Part shown: one piece after another, positions 1 through 8,622 of the stretch | How positions within the stretch are numbered: the stretch's first letter is position 1 | Layout: each line of letters starts with the position of its first letter | Assembly (NCBI GenBank): GCA_050949905.1 | Contig: JBMNGP010000006.1 | Span: 248,001-312,000, forward strand | DNA from: DUML01 sp050949905 | GTDB taxonomy: Bacteria; Bacillota; Desulfitobacteriia; Desulfitobacteriales; Syntrophobotulaceae | Direction: 5' to 3' | Length of the DNA stretch: 64,000 bases | Program-made: the position numbers and the translations under genes | Notes under the pieces: generated by a model | Databases searched by the model: none | What the model was told of the DNA's origin: nothing | The model's input: only the letters and a program-made list of their open reading frames with translations

Positions 1-66
1 ATAACCTAAAAAGATTTAGAAAAGAGTAGTAAACCTAAACCATAGCACAGCTTAGGCATTTCAGGC

Positions 67-444
67 CTAGCTATCCGCGTCCCCTAATGTATCGGCAATA
101 ATCTCCCTGATCCTCTCACTAATCTCCTGCTGACGCCGCCAGGCAGCCTCAGTGGCAAAGTCATTTCTGGTAATATTTTCTAGTAAAGCTTGAGTCCTGG
201 TTAATTTATCCCGTTCCTTCTGAAAGCGTTTCACAAGACCAAGCTTATGTTCATAGCCTTCCAGGATCCTTTCCGTCCGTTTCAGCAAGTCGTGCACTGC
301 CTGCCGGCTGATTCCTTCCTGTTCGGCAATCTCAGAGAGAGAATAATCCTCTTGATAATAAAGATCCCAAATTTTTGCTTGTTTAGCCGTTAGTAAAGGT
401 CCATAAAAGTCAAACAACAATGCCGTTTCGGCAATCTGTTTCAT
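67..444 (-). CDS. ylxM: YlxM/p13-like SRP-associated HTH protein
   Basis: Small putative DNA-binding protein of the UPF0122/YlxM family, normally co-transcribed with ffh, the signal recognition particle GTPase. The 125-residue product opens with a segment containing LLFDFYGPLLTAKQ, followed by a sigma-70 region-4-like helix-turn-helix around SLSEIAEQEGISRQAVHDLLKRTE, as in Bacillus YlxM. I chose the ATG at 444 over the GTG at 462 because the family starts close to this point and GGGAATAGAG precedes it. The C-terminal third is charged and helical. ffh would be expected immediately downstream, but the window ends 66 bases after the stop codon. ftsY lies upstream on the same strand, which fits an SRP context. 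A role as an SRP-operon regulator is family inference only. Confidence 0.9.
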   Translation of the reverse strand: MKQIAETALLFDFYGPLLTAKQAKIWDLYYQEDYSLSEIAEQEGISRQAVHDLLKRTERILEGYEHKLGLVKRFQKERDKLTRTQALLENITRNDFATEAAWRRQQEISERIREIIADTLGDADS

Positions 445-528
445 CTCTATTCCCGGCCTCACTGTAAAGTATTTTTGCTTTACGCCTTAGTTATTTTAAA
501 CTGAAAAAGGCAGTTTGTCAAGAAGTCT

Positions 529-617
529 GCTTACTATGTCAGCTTACTCTGCTTACCATGTTAACTTACTCTGTGTTAGCTTACTATGCTTTGACAGCAT
601 ACTACGGCGGCTTACAG
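529..617. repeat. Degenerate decamer repeats
   Basis: Between ylxM and mtaD about seven imperfect copies of a GCTTACTMTG-like decamer occur at 529, 542, 551, 564, 579, 597 and 610. Spacing is irregular, 9 to 18 bases from start to start. No protein match is apparent in the plus-strand reading frame that crosses them. Function is unknown. Confidence 0.6.
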
Positions 618-633
618 CGGCGGCAATTATCGT

Positions 634-1932
634 TTATACTTCGGCAGCAATTCTCTTAGCGCGTTTTTCTACTTCAGCGCAAATCTGTTGCTCGTTAAGG
701 GTTAACAGCCGATAATCTTCCATTAAGATCCTGCCGTCCACCATTACGGTCCTCACGTCACTGCCTCTGGCACAGTATACTAAATGGGAAGGAATAGAAA
801 ACCTGGGGTAAAAGTGAGCTTGTGCCAAATTCAGGGAGATTAAATCCGCTTTATAGCCCGGAGCCAGCTTGCCAATATCCTGAAAACCTGTAACTTTGGC
901 TCCGCCGTTAGTTGCCAGTTCCAGTACTTCATAAGCCTTCAAATCTTCCGGTGACCCGACCAGTTTTTGCTGCAAGGAAGCGCTGCGCATCTCGCCAAAC
1001 ATATCCAAGTCATTATTGCTGGATGTGCCGTCGGTTCCAAGACCTACTGCAATGCCCAGCTCAAGCATCTTAGGGATCGGTGCCGTTCCGCTGTTCAGTT
1101 TCATATTGCTTTCCGCATTATGAGCCACACAGATGCCATATTTTTTATAAATAGCCATTTCTTCCTCATCCAGGTAAACGGAATGAGCCGCTATAAGATG
1201 GCCACCGAAAAGACCCTGCTCTTCCAGCCAGCGTACCGGAGTAGTCCCGTAACGCTCTTGAATTGTTGCCAGTTCGGCTTTCGTCTCAGCCACATGGATG
1301 TGAATACCAGCTTTAAGCTTATCGGCTTCTTGTTTAACCAGCCGCAAAAAATCCCCCGGACAGGTATAAGGGGCATGAGGGCCGAACATAACTTTAATAC
1401 GGCCTTCGCCTTTCCCATGATAATTATGATGCAAATTTATGTTTTCCTGCAAAGCTTTCTGGGCAGCTTTGGGATCAAACCCGGTCATCCCCCGGGAGAG
1501 AACCGCCCTGGTCCCAGCTTCAAGTACAGCCTTGGCTGTTTCTTCTTCATGCATGTACATGTCGACCATAGTGGTAGTGCCGGAACGAATCATCTCACAA
1601 AGAGCTAAGAGGCTTCCCCAATACATATCTTCAGCAGTCATGCGAGCCTCAAAAGGCCAGACTTTCTCTTCCAGCCAAGGCATGAGCGGCATATCATCGG
1701 CATAACCGCGCAGCATGGTCATAGCCGCATGAGTATGGGTATTAATCAGTCCGGGCATGACCACATCATTTTTTAAGTCAAGTACTCTATCCGGCCTAAA
1801 ACCAACCGGGTGAGCTCCTCTTTCTCCCACGGAAACAATCCGGTCATCCTCCACAGCTATTTCTCCCTGCTCTAAAAAGTCCTGGGGCCCGGTCATCGGT
1901 AAAACCATAGCCCTTATTAAAATTTTAGCCAT
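634..1932 (-). CDS. mtaD: 5-methylthioadenosine/S-adenosylhomocysteine deaminase
   Basis: Cytosolic amidohydrolase of the ATZ/TRZ-MtaD family. It deaminates 5'-methylthioadenosine (MTA) and S-adenosylhomocysteine to the corresponding inosine compounds. The 432-residue protein keeps the metal ligands: HTH at about residues 66-68, a His in HIHVAETKAE near 213, a His in AAHSVY near 250, and an Asp in GTDGTSSNND near 301. It is full length for the family. It starts at an ATG preceded by GAAAGAAGGG. The gene is separated from mtnA by a terminator, so it is probably its own transcription unit. An exact PurR-box sequence lies about 110 bases upstream. With the neighbouring phosphorylase it fits an MTA to methylthioinosine to hypoxanthine salvage route. 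Other amidohydrolase substrates cannot be excluded. Confidence 0.93.
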   Translation of the reverse strand: MAKILIRAMVLPMTGPQDFLEQGEIAVEDDRIVSVGERGAHPVGFRPDRVLDLKNDVVMPGLINTHTHAAMTMLRGYADDMPLMPWLEEKVWPFEARMTAEDMYWGSLLALCEMIRSGTTTMVDMYMHEEETAKAVLEAGTRAVLSRGMTGFDPKAAQKALQENINLHHNYHGKGEGRIKVMFGPHAPYTCPGDFLRLVKQEADKLKAGIHIHVAETKAELATIQERYGTTPVRWLEEQGLFGGHLIAAHSVYLDEEEMAIYKKYGICVAHNAESNMKLNSGTAPIPKMLELGIAVGLGTDGTSSNNDLDMFGEMRSASLQQKLVGSPEDLKAYEVLELATNGGAKVTGFQDIGKLAPGYKADLISLNLAQAHFYPRFSIPSHLVYCARGSDVRTVMVDGRILMEDYRLLTLNEQQICAEVEKRAKRIAAEV

Positions 1933-2041
1933 TAGTAACCCTTCTTTCGTCTTTAATATGGATTATCAATATTTTAGGGCTTTATAGCCAAAGGGGAAGT
2001 ACTTCAGGCAAACCAACTTGGGTATATACATATCTTAGGCT

Positions 2042-2054
2042 AAATCCGAACAAT
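2042..2054. promoter_or_regulatory. PurR box upstream of mtaD
   Basis: The 13-mer AAATCCGAACAAT matches the Bacillus PurBox consensus AWWWCCGAACWWT exactly and is identical to the first box of the pur operon operator at 59458. It lies about 110 bases upstream of mtaD. I could not see a second inverted box at the usual distance, so its function is less certain than that of the pur operator. Confidence 0.5.
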
Positions 2055-2087
2055 AAGGGGCTTCATGGATTAATATTATAAAGCATT

Positions 2088-2132
2088 TTAAAAAATCGGC
2101 TCAGAGGGCTATACAACCAGACTTCTGAGCCG
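2088..2132 (-). terminator. Rho-independent terminator after mtnA
   Basis: Stem CGGCTCAGA (2097-2105) pairs with TCTGAGCCG (2124-2132). Read on the minus strand it is followed by a run of T, just downstream of the mtnA stop. Confidence 0.85.
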
Positions 2133-2153
2133 AATCTTTATAATAAATACATA

Positions 2154-3185
2154 TTATTTAACCAACATCTTAACCAAGTTCACAGAGTAAGGAGAGGTAA
2201 TAATCCCTTTCTCAGTTATTATCCCGGAAATATATCTGGCGGGAGTAATATCAAAAGCCGGATTATAGACTTGCACTTCATCAGGAACAACTTTGACACC
2301 CATAATCATTCTAACTTCTCGGCCGTCCCTTTCTTCGACCGGAATATCTTCACCGCCGGCAATCTTTAAATCAATAGTCGAGGTCGGAGCAGCAATATAG
2401 AAAGGGATCTCATGGGCTGCTGCCAGAACCGCCAGGGAATAAGTTCCTATCTTATTGGCAGTATCGCCATTTGCTGCGATTCTGTCGGCTCCCACTATAA
2501 CCAGGTCAATTTTGCCCTGCTGCATCAAATAGCCGGCCATACTGTCGGTTATCAGGGTATGCGGAATCCCTTCCTGCAAAAGCTCCCAAGTCGTGAGGCG
2601 AGCCCCTTGCAGAAACGGCCGGGTCTCACCGGCATAAACGTGAATTTTTTTACCTTTTTCCTGAGCAGCACGGATAATTCCCAGGGCGGTTCCATATTCC
2701 ACAGTGGCTAAGGTTCCGGTATTGCAGTGGGTTAGGATATTAGCGTTTTCAGGAACAAGGGTATTGCCATATTCGCCGATCAACCTGTTCATTCGCCGGT
2801 CATCTTCGGCTATTAAATTTGCTTCCTCTATCAGAACTTGCCTAATCTTGGCCAGGTCTTGATTTTGCAGTTCCCGATACTTATCTTCCATTTTCCGCAG
2901 AGCCCAAAACAGGTTGACAGCAGTGGGACGGGTAGCGGCAAGCACAGTCTTAACCTTATCCATATGCTCCGGCAAGCCCTCGGCCTCACCCTCAAATTCT
3001 AAAGCTCCCAGCGCATAGCCGTAAGCCGCTGCCGCTCCAATAGCCGGAGCCCCACGGATCTCCATATTCTTAATGGTTTCCGCAACTTCCGTATATGAGC
3101 GGACCTCACGGTATTGTTCTTCAAACGGTAGCTTAGTCTGATTAAGTATAAGCAGATGATCACCCTGCCATGCAAGAGCTTTCAC
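2154..3185 (-). CDS. mtnA: Methylthioribose-1-phosphate isomerase
   Basis: Aldose-ketose isomerase of methionine salvage, converting 5-methylthioribose-1-phosphate to methylthioribulose-1-phosphate. At 343 residues it is full length. It shows RGAPAIG near residue 44, the catalytic Cys in HCNTG (about C154) and the catalytic Asp in GADRIAANGDTANK (about D234), the pair known from B. subtilis MtnA. It starts at a GTG preceded by GGCGGAAATAAA. It lies 15 bases after the mtnP stop, so the two genes are almost certainly co-transcribed. No mtnK, mtnB, mtnW or mtnX genes are nearby, so the fate of the ketose phosphate is not visible here. eIF2B-alpha-like paralogues share the fold, but the active-site motifs support MtnA. 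Confidence 0.95.
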   Translation of the reverse strand: MKALAWQGDHLLILNQTKLPFEEQYREVRSYTEVAETIKNMEIRGAPAIGAAAAYGYALGALEFEGEAEGLPEHMDKVKTVLAATRPTAVNLFWALRKMEDKYRELQNQDLAKIRQVLIEEANLIAEDDRRMNRLIGEYGNTLVPENANILTHCNTGTLATVEYGTALGIIRAAQEKGKKIHVYAGETRPFLQGARLTTWELLQEGIPHTLITDSMAGYLMQQGKIDLVIVGADRIAANGDTANKIGTYSLAVLAAAHEIPFYIAAPTSTIDLKIAGGEDIPVEERDGREVRMIMGVKVVPDEVQVYNPAFDITPARYISGIITEKGIITSPYSVNLVKMLVK

Positions 3186-3200
3186 TTTATTTCCGCCTTT

Positions 3201-3983
3201 CTAAAACATGCCTGCTTCCTTATTGCCGGTTGAGCAGTAACAAATTTGTTCGCAATCTAGGTTTTGCAAGGCACCTTCTACTAATTTGGCAACGGTTTCC
3301 CCTAACATGTTCATAGTAGCTATTACTTCGTTATGTGTCAACGGCTCCTTGGCAATTCCGGCCGCTTTGTTGGTTACCAAAGCAATTGTAGCATAACACA
3401 TCCCTAATTCCCTGGCCAGGATAACTTCCGGTACGCCGGTCATTCCGACCAGATGGCCGCCTAAAACTTGGAACATTCTTATTTCCGCCGGAGTCTCAAA
3501 ACGCGGCCCCTCCGTGCAGACATAAACTCCGCCGTTTTTAACTGGTACACCAAAGTCCTCTGCACTTTGCAGAATTCTTTGCCTTAAGTGTGGGCAGTAG
3601 GGTTCTGAAACATCAATGTGCAGTACCCCCTGCTCTCCTCCTTCGAAAAAAGTCTGGGGGCGGGATTTGGTAAAATCCAGAAACTGATCCACGAGAACAA
3701 TATCCCCAATCTGAAAATCCGCTGAGATCGAACCTACTGCTCCGGTTGCCAAGATTTTTCGCACACCCATTTCTTTCAAAGCCCAGATATTGCCGCGATA
3801 ATTAATCAAATGGGGTGGAACACTGTGCCCTTCGCCATGTCTTTTCAAGAAAACAAGGCTAATATCTCCTAACTTACCTGTTTCCAAAAGAATTGAACCA
3901 TAGGGGGTATCAACCGTTAGAGTAGATCTACTCTTTAAAGTAAGCTTCTCCACTCCTGTTCCGCCTATCAGTGCAAAAACCAA
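3201..3983 (-). CDS. mtnP: MTAP-family phosphorylase, probably methylthioinosine-specific
   Basis: Trimeric purine nucleoside phosphorylase of the MTAP/PNP-2 family, 260 residues. It should release a purine base and methylthioribose-1-phosphate, the MtnA substrate. Visible signatures are the N-terminal GGTGVEKL, a phosphate-binding KRHGEGHSVPPH, NYRGNIWAL and TEGPRFETPAEIRM. The base-recognition segment reads ALVTNKAAG with Asn near 205. Adenine-specific MTAP has Asp there (TDYD), whereas 6-oxopurine PNPs and Pseudomonas methylthioinosine phosphorylase have Asn. The linked deaminase gene mtaD supports that reading. Automatic annotation would probably call it S-methyl-5'-thioadenosine phosphorylase. 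The start is a TTG with GGAGGAA just upstream, inside the last codons of ftsY. Confidence 0.85.
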   Translation of the reverse strand: MVFALIGGTGVEKLTLKSRSTLTVDTPYGSILLETGKLGDISLVFLKRHGEGHSVPPHLINYRGNIWALKEMGVRKILATGAVGSISADFQIGDIVLVDQFLDFTKSRPQTFFEGGEQGVLHIDVSEPYCPHLRQRILQSAEDFGVPVKNGGVYVCTEGPRFETPAEIRMFQVLGGHLVGMTGVPEVILARELGMCYATIALVTNKAAGIAKEPLTHNEVIATMNMLGETVAKLVEGALQNLDCEQICYCSTGNKEAGMF

Positions 3984-3985
3984 GG

Positions 3986-4912
3986 CTATTCCTCCTCCGC
4001 ACCTGCAAACAAAGCCCTTGCAAACTCTCGGGGATCAAACGGTCTTAAATCCTCGACCCCTTCGCCGATGCCAATTAGTTTGACCGGTACTTTGGCTTCG
4101 CTTTGAATACCCAGGATCACCCCGCCCTTAGCCGTACCATCGAGTTTAGTTAGGATAATCCCGGTAATATCTGCAGCTTCTTGGAAAAGCTTAACTTGTT
4201 GAAGCGCATTCTGGCCAGTGGTGGCATCCAAAACCAAGAGTACTTCATGAGGTGCTCCAGGTACTTCCCGTTCAATTACCCTTTTTATTTTACTTAACTC
4301 ATTCATAAGATTAACTTTATTATGTAACCTCCCGGCCGTATCTACCAATAAGACATCGGCTCTCCGGGAATTGGCGGCCCGCAGGGCATCAAAAGCCACA
4401 GCAGCCGGATCGGCTCCCTCGGTCTGCTTAATGACCTCCGCTCCGGATCTTGCTCCCCAAACTTCCAGCTGTTCAATCGCTGCAGCCCGGAAAGTGTCTC
4501 CTGCCGCCAGGATTACTTTTTTACCCTGAGCTTTAAGATTGCTGGCCAGTTTGCCAATGGTTGTCGTTTTGCCTACGCCATTGACACCGACAACTAAATA
4601 GACTGTAAGTCCGGTAGGAGCAAACTTTAAAGGGCTCTGTTCTCCCAGTAAAGCGGTAATTTGTTCTTTTAATACTTCCTGTAAAGCAGCTGGATCCGAT
4701 ATTTTCTGTTCTTTAACCGTTTTCCGTAGTAGGTCCACCAGCTCCAAAGCGGTATTAACGCCTACATCAGCCTGGATTAATGCTTCTTCTAATTCTTCAT
4801 ATAAGTTTTCATCAATTTTTTTCGCACCGGTAAAAATCTCTCCAACTTTATCCACAAACCCTTGGCGAGTTTTAGTTAATCTTTCTTTAAGTTTGTTAAA
4901 TAATCCGGCCAC
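3986..4912 (-). CDS. ftsY: Signal recognition particle receptor FtsY
   Basis: SRP receptor GTPase that docks ribosome-SRP complexes at the membrane. The 308-residue form is short, with a brief basic N-terminal region instead of the long acidic A domain of E. coli. The NG domain shows GVNGVGKTTT (P loop, about residue 109), DTFRAAA, DTAGRLHNK and TKLDGTAKGG. I chose the GTG at 4912, preceded by GGAGAG, because the upstream in-frame segment has no family match. It follows smc by about 130 bases and its last codons overlap the ribosome-binding site of mtnP. Confidence 0.97.
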   Translation of the reverse strand: MAGLFNKLKERLTKTRQGFVDKVGEIFTGAKKIDENLYEELEEALIQADVGVNTALELVDLLRKTVKEQKISDPAALQEVLKEQITALLGEQSPLKFAPTGLTVYLVVGVNGVGKTTTIGKLASNLKAQGKKVILAAGDTFRAAAIEQLEVWGARSGAEVIKQTEGADPAAVAFDALRAANSRRADVLLVDTAGRLHNKVNLMNELSKIKRVIEREVPGAPHEVLLVLDATTGQNALQQVKLFQEAADITGIILTKLDGTAKGGVILGIQSEAKVPVKLIGIGEGVEDLRPFDPREFARALFAGAEEE

Positions 4913-5040
4913 TTTTTTTCTCTCCTTTAGTCTGATTATAAGCACGCTTACTAGAGAAATTTTACCATATTTGAATCAGCCGCACAAACTCGACGCCAGG
5001 CCGCTTGTTCCAGCTTGCAAGCCTGATTTTCCATGGCTCT

Positions 5041-8000
5041 CTAACTAACCCGCTCTTCTAATTCTACCGTCAAAAGCTTTGATACCCCCGATTCCTCCAT
5101 GGTAATTCCATACAGCCTATCAGCTGACTCCATTGTACCGCGGCGGTGAGAAATGAGGATAAATTGAGTCTGATCTGATAAGGTTTGGAGATATTGGACA
5201 AAGCGTTTCACGTTAGCCTCATCCAGAGCTGCTTCAATTTCATCCAATAAGCAGAAAGGACTGGGCTTGACTTTCAAAAAAGCAAACAGCAGGGCAATAG
5301 CCGTAAAAGACCGTTCTCCTCCGGATAAGAGAGACAAGAGCTGGGCTTTCTTGCCGGGAGGCTGGGCAATAATCTTCACTCCCGTCTCCAGCAGATTATC
5401 CGGATCATCTAATTGCAATTCGGCATAACCCCCATTAAAGAGCTGGCGGAAAACCTCCTGAAAAGCTTCATTCACAGCTCTAAAGCCAACCTCGAAGCGC
5501 TCCATCATACTCTTGTCAAGTTCAGCGATAAGCTCCAGCAAAGAATTTCCTGCTTCCACCAGGTCATTTTTCTGGGAAGTAAGAAAGTCAAAGCGTTTGA
5601 GGGTTTCCGGGTATTCCTCTAAAGATGTATAATTAACCGGGCCCAGCTCCTCGATCCGAGATTTCAGCTGTGTTATCTTTTCCTGCAGAAGCTCTTTTTT
5701 CTCTTGGGTCTGATAAGGAAGGGCCTCTTCCCAGCTAAGACCGTATTCCTCCAGCAGCCTAGCAGATCCCGCCTCCCATTCGGTTTGCCAACGGGTAATC
5801 CGCAGTTCCGTCTGGTGAAGCTGCTGTTCCATTTCTTTAGCACGCCGCTGTTTAATTTGAACCTCTTCTTCTTGGCGGATAGTAGCTGCCGCCAGTACTT
5901 CCCTTTCCTGACGCAATTCCACCAGATTTAATTTTCGTTCATCAAGTTCTCCGGTTACAGTTTGGATCAGGACTTCAGCCTCGGCTTGTCCACTGATTAA
6001 CTCTTCCTCGAAACGGTGCTGCTTTTCTAATTCCGCCGTTTTCTCTTCAATAAGCTGAGTACTGGCCATTAATCGTTCTGTTTCTTCCGTAAGAAGCTGA
6101 CGGGTCTGCTTAAGCTGCTGTTCCCATTTGGCAGCCTCAACTTTTAGACCGGTTATTTCTTCGCTTAGGTCTTGAATCTGCCAATTAGTTTGTTTGACTA
6201 GCTCTTCTAATTCAGCCTGCTGACCATAAAGATCCTTAATTTTTTGGTCACAAACTTCCCTTTCCTCATTTAAGACCAGCTCTTTACCGCAGATTTCGTG
6301 ATACTGATTGCTAACCTCCTTAAGCTCATAGGTGGAAGCCAGAAGCTCCTCGGCGAGTCGATCGGCGCGTTCTTCCTTATGCTTTCTGTCTACAGCCAAG
6401 ATTCCTTGGGCTTCGCTTAATTCTGTCAATTCTTTTTCCAGCTTCCCTTTGGTCAGGAAAAGACCATCAATATTTTGCTGTTTGAGAAGAATAGCTTGCT
6501 TTTGGGTCTCTAACTCGGAGGTTATTGTTTTAATTAGCTCCGTTAATTCCTCAATTTCTCTTGCTCGACTTAAGAGTCCGCTGTTTTGGCTCTTGGTGCT
6601 GCCACCGGTCAAAGAGCCGCCGGGGTTTACCTGATCACCCAGGAGTGTAACTACTCTTACGCGATAATTATTAGCTCTGGCAATCTCTGCGGCTGAATCC
6701 ATATTGTCCGCAATGATAATTCTTCCCAATAAGAACTCCATAACCGCCTGAAAACGCTTATCATACCGAACCAAATCCACTGCCAGGCCTTTAAATCCGG
6801 GGTGGCTTAGTGTCTGCCGGTCAAGAGTATACCTGCCACCCTTAATTGCATCCAAAGGCAGAAAAGTTGCCCGGCCCTTATTGGTTTTCTTCAGATAAGC
6901 AATACATTTTTTGCCATCCTCAGTGGTTTTAACCAAAATGTTCTGCAAAGCGCTGCCTAACGATGTTTCCAAGGCCAGTTCATATTCAGGTTTAACCTCG
7001 ATATTTTCGGCTACTGTACCATAAAGGGAGCTGCAATTGATTTCACCTTGACGATAGGCGAAAATAGTCTCCTTTACTCCCTTTTGATACCCCTCCATAT
7101 TTTCTTCCAGAGCCTCCAGGGCAGTCAAACGGGCAGCCTTCTGATCCAGGTTTCTGGAAAGGACTAGAGCCTTTTCTGCCAATTGGTCTTTCTGAGTTTT
7201 GGCCTTATCTATTTCTTGTTTAAGAATAGTAAGGCGTTGTTCTACTTCATTTTCTTTTTTTTGGATCTCTTGTCTTTCTTCAGTGAGCTGTTTTATTGCT
7301 TGGTCAAGAAGTTCTTTTTCCTCTTCCTTTTTTTTGCTATCTTGATTTAATTGTTCTTCCCGTTTCCGCAAAGTTTGTTTCTCATGGTCAAATTCAGCCA
7401 GCTCGTTAGTCACTTTGCTTTTTTCGGCTAAAGCTTCAAATATTTCACTTTTTAGCTCCTCTAAACGGCTGTCACCGCTAATACTTTTCAATTTCAGAAG
7501 ATTGGCTTCTTTTTCCGCCAGATCCCCGGAGATTTCCCCAAGCGCCTTCGTTAGTTCAGCTTCCCGCTCAGAGAGCAGGCTAAGTTTTTCCTGGCCTTGT
7601 TTTGCTTTTTCTTCTTCCGCACTGATTTCTTTAGCCAGCCTGCAAAGCTGATCTTTAACATACCCTTGCCTTTCCGACAGCAAGGCCAGCTCATGTGCTG
7701 CCTCTTTGACCTTGTTTTCCAAGGCGTAAACTTCGGCTTGCACATCCTGAACCCTCTGTTCCAATTGATTAAGGGCATATTTGTTCCTGATAGCTAAGGC
7801 TTCTTCTTCCGCAATTCTCGTTGTTAAAGCCGTTAATTCCACATTTAACTGTTCTAAGTGCTCTCGAGATTTTTTTAACTTACTGCTTGTTTCGCCGAGT
7901 TCATTAACAATCAGGTTTATTTCCGTATCATTAAGCTCAGCAGTCAGCTCCTTGCTGATCTTGGCAACTTCAGCTTGTTTAGCCAGCGGCTCGATTCTGG

Positions 8001-8622
8001 CTTCCACTTCGCTAATAATATCGCTTAGCCGACTAATATTTTGCTCAGTATCCTCCAGTTTTTTTAAGGCTTCTTTTTTACGCAGCCGGAACTTGCTGAT
8101 TCCGGCAACTTCTTCAATCAACAAGCGGCGTTCCTCCGCTTTAAGGTTCAAGATTTCTTCCACCCTGCCCTGCCCGATAATGGAAAATCCTTCCTTACCT
8201 GAACCGGTATCCAAGAAAAGTTCCTGGATATCTTTTAAGCGGCAGGGGGTGCGATTAATAAGAAACTGCCCTTCACCGTCGCGATAAACCCGGCGGGTTA
8301 TGACTACTTCTTCATAATCCAAGGGGAATAGCCCGGTCGAGTTATCAAAAATGAGGGATACTTCAGCCATCCCTACCGGCTTGCGAGCTGAGCTGCCGGC
8401 AAAAATAATATCCTCCATCTTGTTTCCCCGGAGGCTTTTGGCACTTTGTTCTCCTAACACCCAGCGCACGGCATCTGCGACATTGCTCTTGCCACTGCCA
8501 TTAGGACCCACAATGACACTTAAACCCGGTTGTAAATCCAGCTTGATCTTATCGGCAAAGGACTTAAACCCTTGAATTTGAATAGACTTGAGGAAAACCT
8601 GGGAATTCTTTCTCGCTGTCAC
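5041..8622 (-). CDS. smc: Chromosome partition protein SMC
   Basis: Structural-maintenance-of-chromosomes ATPase of the condensin complex with ScpA and ScpB, acting in chromosome compaction and segregation. At 1193 residues it has the usual length and layout. The N-terminal head carries the Walker A GPNGSGKSN (about 39-47). Two long coiled-coil arms flank a hinge around residues 510-680. The C-terminal head carries the signature LSGGERSFTA and the Walker B segment LLDEIEAALDEAN. The GTG start overlaps the rnc stop (GTGA) and is preceded by GGGAGG. The rnc-smc-ftsY order is classical Firmicutes. Confidence 0.98.
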   Translation of the reverse strand: MTARKNSQVFLKSIQIQGFKSFADKIKLDLQPGLSVIVGPNGSGKSNVADAVRWVLGEQSAKSLRGNKMEDIIFAGSSARKPVGMAEVSLIFDNSTGLFPLDYEEVVITRRVYRDGEGQFLINRTPCRLKDIQELFLDTGSGKEGFSIIGQGRVEEILNLKAEERRLLIEEVAGISKFRLRKKEALKKLEDTEQNISRLSDIISEVEARIEPLAKQAEVAKISKELTAELNDTEINLIVNELGETSSKLKKSREHLEQLNVELTALTTRIAEEEALAIRNKYALNQLEQRVQDVQAEVYALENKVKEAAHELALLSERQGYVKDQLCRLAKEISAEEEKAKQGQEKLSLLSEREAELTKALGEISGDLAEKEANLLKLKSISGDSRLEELKSEIFEALAEKSKVTNELAEFDHEKQTLRKREEQLNQDSKKKEEEKELLDQAIKQLTEERQEIQKKENEVEQRLTILKQEIDKAKTQKDQLAEKALVLSRNLDQKAARLTALEALEENMEGYQKGVKETIFAYRQGEINCSSLYGTVAENIEVKPEYELALETSLGSALQNILVKTTEDGKKCIAYLKKTNKGRATFLPLDAIKGGRYTLDRQTLSHPGFKGLAVDLVRYDKRFQAVMEFLLGRIIIADNMDSAAEIARANNYRVRVVTLLGDQVNPGGSLTGGSTKSQNSGLLSRAREIEELTELIKTITSELETQKQAILLKQQNIDGLFLTKGKLEKELTELSEAQGILAVDRKHKEERADRLAEELLASTYELKEVSNQYHEICGKELVLNEEREVCDQKIKDLYGQQAELEELVKQTNWQIQDLSEEITGLKVEAAKWEQQLKQTRQLLTEETERLMASTQLIEEKTAELEKQHRFEEELISGQAEAEVLIQTVTGELDERKLNLVELRQEREVLAAATIRQEEEVQIKQRRAKEMEQQLHQTELRITRWQTEWEAGSARLLEEYGLSWEEALPYQTQEKKELLQEKITQLKSRIEELGPVNYTSLEEYPETLKRFDFLTSQKNDLVEAGNSLLELIAELDKSMMERFEVGFRAVNEAFQEVFRQLFNGGYAELQLDDPDNLLETGVKIIAQPPGKKAQLLSLLSGGERSFTAIALLFAFLKVKPSPFCLLDEIEAALDEANVKRFVQYLQTLSDQTQFILISHRRGTMESADRLYGITMEESGVSKLLTVELEERVS

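Noticed and set aside
967..1608. Long plus-strand frame opposite mtaD
   Set aside because: It lies wholly opposite a well-supported gene, has no ribosome-binding site and no recognisable domain.
7781..8287. 168-codon plus-strand frame opposite smc
   Set aside because: Ser- and Leu-rich translation is the mirror of coiled-coil codons; no independent evidence.
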